DNA of 6,291 nt from Bacteroidales bacterium UBA3724. GTDB taxonomy: Bacteria; Bacteroidota; Bacteroidia; Bacteroidales; P3. The notes beneath the pieces were generated by a model. It did not search any database. It was given only the letters and a program-made list of their open reading frames with translations, and had not been told where the DNA came from. The stretch lies in NCBI GenBank assembly GCA_002371315.1, contig DFHL01000073.1, positions 194-6,484 of the forward strand, read 5' to 3'. The translations under genes were made by a program, and so were the position numbers. Positions within the stretch are counted from its first letter, which is position 1, and each line of letters begins with the position of its first letter. Below, in pieces: positions 1 to 5,620 of the stretch.

Positions 1-1280
1 ACCCAGCCGTCGGCGAAGTCGATCTTCACGCCGTCGATGGTGGTCACCTTCTCCACACCGGCCATGCCGTTGTAGAGCTTGGCCACTTTGGCCAGCAGGG
101 CGTCCACGTCCATGTCGGGCGTCAAGTCCTTGCGGTTCTTGCTGATGATGTATTCGGGGTAGGTCTTGCGCAACTCGCTCACCTTCATGCCCTTCTTGGC
201 CAGCAGCGTGAGGAACAGCGCCACGCCCACCAGGGCGTCGCGGCCGTAGTGCAGCTCGGGGTAGATGACGCCGCCGTTGCCCTCGCCGCCGATGACGGCG
301 CCGGTCTGCTTCATCATCGTGGTGACGTTGACCTCGCCCACGGCCGAAGCGGCATAGCTCTGGCCGAAGCGCTCGGTGACGTCGCGCAGGGCGCGTGTGG
401 ACGACATATTGCTGACGGTATTGCCGGGCGTGTGCTGCAGCACGTATTCGGCCACCGACACGAGGGTGTATTCCTCGCCAAACATCTGTCCGTTCTCGCA
501 AACCAGGGCCAGGCGGTCGACGTCAGGGTCGACGACGATGCCGAGGTCGCACTTCTGCTGCGGCACGACGGAGGCTATCTCGGTGAGGTTCTGCGGCAGC
601 GGCTCGGGGTTGTGGGCAAAACGACCTGTGGGCTCGCAGTTGAGCTCTACCACCTCACTGACGCCCAAGGCTTTGAGCAGGCGCGGAATGGCGATGCCAC
701 CAGTGGAGTTGACAGCGTCGACGGCAATGCGGAAGCCAGCCTTGGCGATGGCCTCGCGGTCGACGAGAGGCAGAGCCAGCACACGCTGGATGTGGTCGTC
801 GATGGCGTTGTCGTCGGTTGTGACGGTGCCGAGGTCGTCGACTTCGGCAAAGCGCACCTCGTCGCTGTCGGCCAGGCGCAGCACCTCGTTGCCTTCGGCA
901 GCATCGATGAATTCGCCGCTGGCATTGAGCAGCTTGAGTGCGTTCCAGTGCTTGGGGTTGTGCGAGGCGGTGATGATGATGCCGCCGTCGGCCTTGTGGC
1001 TGATGACCGACATTTCGGTGGTCGGAGTGGTCGAGAGGCCGGTTTCGACAACGTCGATGCCCATACCCATCAGTGTGCCGACAACGAGGCGGTCGACCAT
1101 AGCGCCCGACAGGCGTGCGTCGCGACCGACGACCATCTTGAGCCGCTTGGATGGCTGCTGACGCTGCAGGAAGGTGGCAAAAGCCGAGGTGAACTTGACG
1201 ACATCGATGGGACTGAGCCCTTCGCCCGCGGGACCGCCAATGGTGCCGCGTATACCAGAGATAGATTTAATCAGAGACAT
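1..1280 (-). CDS. glmM: Phosphoglucosamine mutase-type phosphohexomutase (3' end outside window)
   Basis: Alpha-D-phosphohexomutase, most likely converting GlcN-6-P to GlcN-1-P on the cytoplasmic route to UDP-GlcNAc for peptidoglycan and lipid A. Read on the minus strand from the ATG at 1280-1278, it gives 426 codons and runs off the left edge. Family members are about 460 residues, so the C-terminal part of the phosphate-binding domain 4 is missing. Visible motifs: N-terminal SGIRGTIGG (residues 8-16); phosphoserine loop TASHNP at 104-109 with catalytic Ser106; metal-binding DPDVDR at 251-256; sugar-specificity loop GGEGNGG at 331-337. The loop and the residues after TASHNP (KHWNALKLLN) resemble the archaeal and Bacteroidetes branch rather than the classical bacterial GlmM (GGEQSGH). 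Phosphomannomutase or mixed specificity therefore remains possible. It is transcribed divergently from the kinase gene. The start is preceded by an A/T-rich stretch without Shine-Dalgarno, and a -7-like element lies about 45 bp upstream. The fold is certain; the exact sugar is inferred. Confidence 0.9.
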   Translation of the reverse strand, partial: MSLIKSISGIRGTIGGPAGEGLSPIDVVKFTSAFATFLQRQQPSKRLKMVVGRDARLSGAMVDRLVVGTLMGMGIDVVETGLSTTPTTEMSVISHKADGGIIITASHNPKHWNALKLLNASGEFIDAAEGNEVLRLADSDEVRFAEVDDLGTVTTDDNAIDDHIQRVLALPLVDREAIAKAGFRIAVDAVNSTGGIAIPRLLKALGVSEVVELNCEPTGRFAHNPEPLPQNLTEIASVVPQQKCDLGIVVDPDVDRLALVCENGQMFGEEYTLVSVAEYVLQHTPGNTVSNMSSTRALRDVTERFGQSYAASAVGEVNVTTMMKQTGAVIGGEGNGGVIYPELHYGRDALVGVALFLTLLAKKGMKVSELRKTYPEYIISKNRKDLTPDMDVDALLAKVAKLYNGMAGVEKVTTIDGVKIDFADGW

Positions 1281-1326
1281 TGTTAATCAATTTTTTATGT
1301 TAAACGCGCATTTTGTTAATGAAATG

Positions 1327-1334
1327 CAAAAGTA
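1327..1334 (-). promoter_or_regulatory. Putative Bacteroidota -7 element for the mutase gene
   Basis: On the minus strand the bases read TACTTTTG, an exact match to the Bacteroidota sigma-ABfr -7 consensus TAnnTTTG. It sits 47 bp upstream of the mutase ATG, which would give a 5' leader of roughly 40 nt. No clear TTTG -33 box lies at the expected spacing; a TTTG on this strand at 1349-1346 is only 11 nt away, which is too close. Support is the -7 match and its position. Confidence 0.6.
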
Positions 1335-1364
1335 ATAATATTTTCCAAAAAAGAGAGCAGCTTT

Positions 1365-1395
1365 CTTGCGGAAAAAAAAATAATTCGTATATTTG
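1365..1395 (+). promoter_or_regulatory. Putative promoter of the kinase-kdsB operon
   Basis: TATATTTG at 1388-1395 matches TAnnTTTG exactly. CTTG at 1365-1368 matches three of the four bases of the -33 box TTTG, with a 19-nt spacer, as expected for Bacteroidota housekeeping promoters. Transcription would begin near 1402, giving a leader of about 115 nt before the kinase ATG. The -7 element lies inside the loop of a 10-bp inverted repeat. This is the only convincing plus-strand promoter I found. Confidence 0.5.
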
Positions 1396-1424
1396 CTTTT
1401 TTGAAAGGAAAATCTTTTTTCCGC
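1368..1424. repeat. 10-bp inverted repeat flanking the putative -7 element
   Basis: GCGGAAAAAA at 1368-1377 is the perfect reverse complement of TTTTTTCCGC at 1415-1424, separated by 37 bp containing the TATATTTG box. A competing local hairpin can form inside it: GGAAAA at 1407-1412 with TTTTCC at 1417-1422, loop TCTT, which would lie at the very start of the predicted mRNA. Part of the match is homopolymer A/T, so only the GCGG/CCGC ends carry real information. It may be an operator or chance. Confidence 0.4.
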
Positions 1425-1435
1425 TATTCCGCTAT
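1420..1435 (+). repeat. 8-bp tandem duplication (TCCGCTAT x2)
   Basis: TCCGCTAT occurs twice back to back at 1420-1427 and 1428-1435. The first copy overlaps the right arm of the inverted repeat ending at 1424. It lies in the predicted leader of the kinase operon. It could be a small replication-slippage duplication or a pair of half-sites; nothing in the sequence decides. Confidence 0.5.
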
Positions 1436-1518
1436 GTATCAGAGCGAAATTCAGCTTTGACGCAGTTCGGGACGGCGAAAAAAAGATATATACATATTGA
1501 TTACAAGAAAAAAGAGAT

Positions 1519-2133
1519 ATGCACATAGCAATAGCAGGCAACATAGGATCGGGCAAAACGACGCTTACCGACAAGCTGGCGAAGCACTACGGCTACGAGG
1601 TGCTGATGGAGAAGATGGACGGCAATCCGTACATCAACAGTTTCTATGAGGATATGCGCCGCTGGAGCTTCAACCTGCAGATCTACTATCTGCACACGCG
1701 CTACAAGCAGCTGCTGGAGATGAAGCAGACGGGGCTTGACTTTGTGCAGGACCGCACCCTGTATGAGGACGCTTACATCTTTGCCCCCAACCTGCAGGCA
1801 ATGGGACTGATGAACACGCGCGACTATGAGAACTACATCGCTGTGTTCGAGTTGCTTGAATCGTTTGTGCAGCCGCCAGACCTGCTGATCTACCTGCACG
1901 GCGAGGTGCCATCGCTCATCAAGCAGATACAGAAACGCGGCCGCAGCTATGAGAGTTCGATCAGGCTGGACTATCTGACCAACCTGAACGAGCGCTATGA
2001 GCGTTGGTTTGAGGGCTACGACAAGGGCAAGGCGATGATGATCGACATCGACGAGCTGAACTTCGCCGACAGCCGCGAGGACCTGGGCACCGTCATCAAC
2101 AAAATCGACGCAGAATTCAACGGATTATTTTAA
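1519..2133 (+). CDS. Deoxynucleoside kinase (dNK/dGK-dAK family)
   Basis: Cytosolic salvage enzyme that transfers phosphate from ATP to a deoxynucleoside, probably a purine such as deoxyadenosine or deoxyguanosine; substrate preference cannot be read from the sequence. The 204-residue length fits the family. Motifs in order: P-loop GNIGSGKTT at 7-15; the glutamate-containing EKMDGNPYI at 31-39, where Glu31 is the likely catalytic base; the family's DR signature QDRTLYED at 77-84, with Asp78-Arg79 contacting the substrate; hydrophobic strand DLLIYLH at 121-127; and the arginine LID region QKRGRSYE at 138-145. The ATG at 1519 puts the P-loop at the usual N-terminal position, and no Shine-Dalgarno is present, only A-rich sequence. 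It is first in the plus-strand operon, with kdsB 21 nt downstream. A Pro-Pro-Asp triplet (119-121) is a known type of ribosome-stalling motif. Confidence 0.93.
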   Translation: MHIAIAGNIGSGKTTLTDKLAKHYGYEVLMEKMDGNPYINSFYEDMRRWSFNLQIYYLHTRYKQLLEMKQTGLDFVQDRTLYEDAYIFAPNLQAMGLMNTRDYENYIAVFELLESFVQPPDLLIYLHGEVPSLIKQIQKRGRSYESSIRLDYLTNLNERYERWFEGYDKGKAMMIDIDELNFADSREDLGTVINKIDAEFNGLF

Positions 2134-2154
2134 CATTCAAAAACCATAAGCAAT

Positions 2155-2895
2155 ATGAAAGTATTAGGCATCATTCCGGCACGTTACAACTCGACCCGCT
2201 TCCCGGGCAAACCGCTTGTAATGATTGACAACAAACCGATGATCGAGCACGTCTGGGAAGGCGTCTTCAACACTGGCATCGTCGACCGCGTGGTTGTGGC
2301 CACCGAGGACAAGCGCATAATGGATGCCGTGGCTGCCTTTGGCGGTGAGGCCGTTATGACGGGCAAGCACCACAAAAGCGGCACCGACCGCTGCGGCGAG
2401 GCCATAGAGAAAATCGGCGAGGACATCAACAAGTACGATGTTATCATCAACATCCAAGGCGACGAGCCGAAAGTTGCCGCCGAGCACCTGAAACTGGTGG
2501 TCACCGCTTTCGACAACCCCGAATGCCAAATCGCCACTCTGCGCAAGAAAATCAAGAACCTGGCAGAGCTCAACTCGACCAACACAGTCAAGGTGGTGTG
2601 TGACCAGAACGGCAACGCGCTCTATTTCAGCCGTCAGCCCCTGCCCTACATTCGCGGCATAGCCAAAGAGATGTGGCTGCGCACACGCCGCACCAACTAC
2701 TACAAGCACATAGGCATCTATGCCTTCCGCCGCGAGGTGCTGCAAAAGCTGGTGCAACTGCCGCAGACGCCGCTCGAGAAGTGCGAGTCGCTCGAGCAGC
2801 TGCGCTGGATGGAGAACGGCTACCGCATCCAAGTGCTCGAAACAACGAAGGAAAGCGTTGCCATCGATATGCCTGAAGACCTGCTGAAACTATAA
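2155..2895 (+). CDS. kdsB: 3-deoxy-manno-octulosonate cytidylyltransferase (CMP-Kdo synthetase)
   Basis: Cytoplasmic enzyme that couples CTP and Kdo to give CMP-Kdo, the activated donor for the LPS inner core. The 246 residues match the family length of about 245-250. Visible signatures: nucleotide-binding N-terminus IPARYNSTRFPGKPL at 7-21; SGTDR at 75-79; QGDEP at 101-105, whose Asp103 is a metal ligand in the family; NTVKVV at 143-148; YFSR at 157-160; HIGIYAF at 185-191; LEQLRW at 213-218; and C-terminal IDMPEDL at 237-243, with Asp238 as the second expected metal ligand. The usual sequence there is DTPEDL, so Thr is replaced by Met next to the ligand; function is probably kept. It starts 21 nt after the kinase stop and is followed after 42 nt by the HU/SPOR gene, consistent with one operon. 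Its presence implies a Kdo-containing outer membrane. Confidence 0.96.
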   Translation: MKVLGIIPARYNSTRFPGKPLVMIDNKPMIEHVWEGVFNTGIVDRVVVATEDKRIMDAVAAFGGEAVMTGKHHKSGTDRCGEAIEKIGEDINKYDVIINIQGDEPKVAAEHLKLVVTAFDNPECQIATLRKKIKNLAELNSTNTVKVVCDQNGNALYFSRQPLPYIRGIAKEMWLRTRRTNYYKHIGIYAFRREVLQKLVQLPQTPLEKCESLEQLRWMENGYRIQVLETTKESVAIDMPEDLLKL

Positions 2896-2937
2896 ACACA
2901 CAAAGCCCAAGCGCAACAAAAAAGTAAATAACACAGA

Positions 2938-4839
2938 ATGAATATAACCGATTATTTGGTAGAGTACCTCAAATCCGGCAAGGCGGTAGCCATTCCGCAA
3001 GTCGGTACCCTTGCTGCACATCAGGAAGAGGCCCATCTTGACAAGGCCACATCGACATACTATCCTACCCGCACCACTATCCAGATAGCCACAAGCGGAA
3101 CCGATGCCGGCGACTTCATCCAGCATCTGGCCGACAAGGAATGCGTCAGCAAGTCTACGGCCGAAAAGATTTGGAAGAACTATGTCGACGCATTGACAGC
3201 AAAGATCGCCGCAGAGGGACGATGCCAACTAAACGACCTCGGAACCATTGTCTGCACCGAAGGCCGATACTCTTTCGAAGCTTCGAGCACTCTCAACCTC
3301 AAGGATTCGGCCCAGATGCTGCAGCCTGTGACAGGCATCCGCAGCTTCAGCGCCAACGACGACGACCCCTTCGCAGCCTTCGAGCAGCCGCTGAAAAACG
3401 GCCCCGTGACAAGCAGCTCTATCCTGACGGGAGAACGGAAAGCGGAAATCGCCGAGCCGGAGCCCGTTGCTGAAACAGAGCCTGTCGCTGAGCCGGAGCC
3501 CGTTGCTGAGCCTGAGCCTGTTTCCGAGCCTGAGCCAGTTGTTGAAACAGAGCCTGTTGCTGAGCCGGAGCCTGTTGCTGAGCCTGAGCCAGTTGTTGAA
3601 ACAGAGCCTGTTGCTGAGCCTGAGCCTGTCGCTGAAACAGAGCCCGCTATTGAGCCAGAGCCTGTTGCTGAGCCGGAGCCCGTTGCTGAGCCTGAGCCTG
3701 TTGCTGAGCCGGAGCCAGTAGTCGAGCCTGAGAAGTCTTCGGACAATCCTAAACATTCTGCTTTCGGGTCTCCGTTAGAAGATACGCTAAATCAGCTTGA
3801 TGCTATCGACGAGTCTGACGGCTCGGAAGAAAAAGCCATCATCGAGGAACGCAAGAAGAAAAACGGCGACAAGGAGAAGAAGAAAGGCGGTTTCTGGAAA
3901 GCGCTGTTGTGGATTTTGCTCATACTCATCGTTCTGCTGGCCTGCGCAGCCGTCATCGACCGTTACCTCTTCAACAGCCAAGGCCGCAATTGGGCTATGC
4001 AGCAAATAGGCATAGAGAATGGAATTGTGAAAACAGAGAACGAAGAGGTGAAAACGGAAAGCACTGCTGCAAGTACGGAAAACGAAGATGTGAGAACGGA
4101 AAGCGGAGATGCAGCAACGGAAAGTGACAATATCACCGAATACACATACAGCCTGGAGGGTCTGCAGTTCAGCGATGCCGAAATCGCCGACCAGCGCAAC
4201 GCCATCCTCGACAATATGATGCCCTACCTGAAAAGTTTCCTCAAAGCCTTGAAGCAAAGCGACAAGGAAGAAATCTTTATCGACCAGACAAACAAATATG
4301 CCCGTAACCGTATGACGGAACTGCTGACCGACAACGAATTCCATTTCCAGTCGCTGCTCACCTACAAGGATTACGTCCGCGAATGGATGCTTCCTCTGCT
4401 GAAAGACAAGGTATTGCACCGCAAGGCCAATGTCGTCCAGGGCGAACTGATGAACTACGAGACACTTGAACGCATCTTGAGCGAAGTGGTCCCCGCCGAC
4501 GAGCTGACGCCCGACCCCGCAGCCCTTGCCGAGCTGCAGGCTGCCGAACAGAAGGCCACAGCAAAGAAAAAAGCCGACAAGCCAGCTCCCGTCAGATCGA
4601 CCATTGCCAACGCCTCGAAGCAGGGATACGACCTCATCGCAGGATTCTCGGTCAACAAGAGCAACGCCGACCGTCTCTGCACGCAGCTGAAAGCCAAAGG
4701 ATGCGACGCATACATCATCAACCGCAACGGCCTCTACTACGTCAGTATGGGCAGCGCCGCCAGCCGCACCGAGATTGAAGCCAAGTACAACCACGTGAAG
4801 GAATGGTACAAAGGCGATGTCAGTATCAAAAAACTGTAA
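2938..4839 (+). CDS. HU-CCDC81-like / Glu-Pro repeat / single-TM / SPOR domain protein
   Basis: A 633-residue bitopic protein. Residues 1-44 resemble the first prokaryotic CCDC81-like HU domain (KAVAIPQVGTL near 15-25). Residues 45-120 resemble the second, with SKSTAEKIWKNYVDAL at 71-86 and LNDLGTI at 98-104. Residues 173-265 are a Glu-Pro repeat without any Lys or Arg. A basic stretch (305-317, KKK and KEKKK) precedes one membrane segment, about 319-345, so the HU part and repeat should be cytoplasmic. Outside lie a Thr/Glu-rich degenerate repeat (364-398), a helical region (405-520) with no recognised fold, an Ala/Lys linker (525-552) and a SPOR domain (562-633; YDLIAGFSV, then LYYVSMGS). 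SPOR domains bind glycan strands stripped of stem peptides, mainly at division septa. The HU plus SPOR architecture is known from Bacteroidota but its function is not established; linking DNA or a cytoplasmic partner to septal peptidoglycan is my inference. Confidence 0.88.
   Translation: MNITDYLVEYLKSGKAVAIPQVGTLAAHQEEAHLDKATSTYYPTRTTIQIATSGTDAGDFIQHLADKECVSKSTAEKIWKNYVDALTAKIAAEGRCQLNDLGTIVCTEGRYSFEASSTLNLKDSAQMLQPVTGIRSFSANDDDPFAAFEQPLKNGPVTSSSILTGERKAEIAEPEPVAETEPVAEPEPVAEPEPVSEPEPVVETEPVAEPEPVAEPEPVVETEPVAEPEPVAETEPAIEPEPVAEPEPVAEPEPVAEPEPVVEPEKSSDNPKHSAFGSPLEDTLNQLDAIDESDGSEEKAIIEERKKKNGDKEKKKGGFWKALLWILLILIVLLACAAVIDRYLFNSQGRNWAMQQIGIENGIVKTENEEVKTESTAASTENEDVRTESGDAATESDNITEYTYSLEGLQFSDAEIADQRNAILDNMMPYLKSFLKALKQSDKEEIFIDQTNKYARNRMTELLTDNEFHFQSLLTYKDYVREWMLPLLKDKVLHRKANVVQGELMNYETLERILSEVVPADELTPDPAALAELQAAEQKATAKKKADKPAPVRSTIANASKQGYDLIAGFSVNKSNADRLCTQLKAKGCDAYIINRNGLYYVSMGSAASRTEIEAKYNHVKEWYKGDVSIKKL
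3454..3723 (+). repeat. In-frame 18-bp tandem repeat, 15 units (Glu-Pro repeat)
   Basis: Fifteen consecutive 18-bp units encode the hexapeptide E-[P/T]-E-P-[V/A]-[A/V/S/I]; the commonest form is EPEPVA, written roughly as GAGCCTGAGCCTGTTGCT. Units 2, 6, 9 and 11 begin with GAAACA (Glu-Thr) instead of GAGCC. A higher-order repeat is visible: units 5-7 (3526-3579) and 8-10 (3580-3633) agree at 52 of 54 positions, with the first 41 bases identical. Because the unit is a multiple of three, gain or loss changes linker length without breaking the frame. The repeat also creates long stop-free frames on both strands that are not genes. Confidence 0.95.
4027..4131 (+). repeat. Degenerate Thr-Glu repeat in the periplasmic linker
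   Basis: Residues 364-398 of the HU/SPOR protein repeat a theme of Val-Lys/Arg-Thr-Glu-Asn/Ser (VKTENEE, VKTESTAA, STENED, VRTESGDA, ATESDN). At DNA level the shared core is GTGAAAAC(A/G)GA or a variant, with spacing of 18-24 bp. It follows directly after the membrane segment on the predicted periplasmic side. It looks like an older, diverged duplication compared with the sharper Glu-Pro repeat. Confidence 0.6.
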
Positions 4840-4906
4840 TAAAAGAATGTGTGAAAACGTGAATGTGTTGGTGCATTAGCGGCTACCGCGTTCATTTCAA
4901 CAGAGA

Positions 4907-4934
4907 ACCTATCAATAACAACACACCTATCAAT
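4907..4934 (+). repeat. 10-bp direct repeat ending in the trmB start codon
   Basis: ACCTATCAAT occurs at 4907-4916 and again at 4925-4934, with an 8-nt gap (AACAACAC). The last two bases of the second copy are the A and T of the trmB ATG at 4933. No Shine-Dalgarno is present. It could be a duplicated initiation-region element, a protein-binding site or a small duplication. Confidence 0.6.
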
Positions 4935-5595
4935 GGGCAAAAACAAACTGGCACGATTCGAAGAGAACCTGACGTTTCCCAACCTCTTCCAGGTGACGTT
5001 CGAAGACCTTGAAAAGCACGGCTTCGAATGGCGCGGACGCTGGAACGAGTTTTTCGGCAACGACAACCCCATTGTCCTCGAGCTGGGATGCGGCAAAGGC
5101 GAATACACCATCGCCCTGGCTCGCGAGCGTGCCGACCGCAACCACATAGGCGTCGACATCAAAGGGGCCCGTCTGTGGCGCGGAGCCAAGACCAGCAACG
5201 AAGAGCAGATGAAGAACGTCGCTTTCATACGCACGCGTATCGAACTGATAACCGACTTCTTTGCCCCCGACGAAGTGTCTGAAATCTGGATCACCTTCCC
5301 CGACCCGCAGCCCAAGAAGCCGATGAAGCGTCTCACCTGCGAGCGATTCCTTGAGCGCTACCGCCAGATACTCCGTCCCGGCAGTTTTGTCCACCTCAAA
5401 ACCGACTCGCGCGAGCTTTACGACTACACGATGGACGAGGTGATTGCCCCTGCGGGCTACCCAGTGGAGTTCAACACTCCCGACCTCTATGCCACCGACT
5501 ATGGCGGAATGGCCACAGCCGTACAGACATTCTACGAGTCGATGTTCCTGAAAAAAGGCAAGCCTATAACGTATATCAAATTCAAAATCAAATAA
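4933..5595 (+). CDS. trmB: tRNA (guanine-N7-)-methyltransferase TrmB
   Basis: SAM-dependent enzyme that methylates N7 of G46 in the tRNA variable loop. The 220-residue length is typical. Residues 1-45 form the N-terminal tRNA-binding part. The Rossmann fold begins with the SAM loop ELGCGKGEY at 50-58 and the acidic ribose-binding strand end GVDIKGARLWRGAK at 73-86. The family signature is TFPDPQPKK at 121-129, with Asp124 the conserved catalytic-region aspartate, followed by KRLT at 132-135. LKTDSRELYDYT lies at 155-166. The C-terminal substrate motif T-x-x-E is present as Thr199-Phe-Tyr-Glu202. The FPDPQ form, rather than FPDPW, is in my knowledge usual in Bacteroidota. The start is the only ATG close to the conserved N-terminus. 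It is preceded by a direct repeat instead of a Shine-Dalgarno. It follows the HU/SPOR gene by 93 nt and precedes yebC by 25 nt. Confidence 0.95.
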   Translation: MGKNKLARFEENLTFPNLFQVTFEDLEKHGFEWRGRWNEFFGNDNPIVLELGCGKGEYTIALARERADRNHIGVDIKGARLWRGAKTSNEEQMKNVAFIRTRIELITDFFAPDEVSEIWITFPDPQPKKPMKRLTCERFLERYRQILRPGSFVHLKTDSRELYDYTMDEVIAPAGYPVEFNTPDLYATDYGGMATAVQTFYESMFLKKGKPITYIKFKIK

Positions 5596-5620
5596 TCAAC
5601 AATTAAATATTTATTTTATT

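Larger units (their letters stand above)
1281..1518. promoter_or_regulatory. Divergent AT-rich intergenic regulatory region
   Basis: This 238-bp stretch separates the minus-strand mutase from the plus-strand kinase operon, so it must carry promoters for both directions. It is much richer in A and T than the flanking genes. It contains a TAnnTTTG match on each strand, a run of nine A (1372-1380), a 10-bp inverted repeat (1368-1377 with 1415-1424), a short hairpin (1407-1422) and an 8-bp tandem duplication (1420-1435). These are described separately. Small open frames crossing the region have low-complexity products and do not look like genes. Confidence 0.8.

Noticed and set aside
249..1286. 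Long plus-strand open frame (345 codons) and a second one at 376-1161
   Set aside because: Both lie antisense to the clearly recognisable mutase gene; their products are compositionally odd with no known motif, as expected from opposite-strand frames of GC-rich coding DNA.
1456..1499. TTTG at 1456 with TACATATTG at 1491 as a second promoter
   Set aside because: The spacer is 31 nt and the downstream element does not match TAnnTTTG in register.
1287..1574. Small open frames on both strands across the intergenic region (also 1313-1528 plus)
   Set aside because: Low-complexity Lys/Phe/Ser-rich products, overlap with promoter elements and with the kinase start, and no recognisable domain.
1787..2832. 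Opposite-strand open frames within the kinase and kdsB genes
   Set aside because: They overlap genes with complete, well-conserved motifs and encode no recognisable domain.
3454..3723. CRISPR-like appearance of regular short repeats
   Set aside because: Units are contiguous with no unique spacers, lie inside a coding frame, and encode a hexapeptide.
3180..3756. Open frames of the opposite strand and other frames through the repeat (Ser-Gly-Thr or Leu-Ser-Arg repeats)
   Set aside because: An 18-bp repeat without stops is open in several frames on both strands; only the Glu-Pro frame continues into real domains at both ends.
4879..4889. GCGG-CTA-CCGC stem as a terminator after the HU/SPOR gene
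   Set aside because: Only 4 bp with a 3-nt loop and no following T run; too weak to call.
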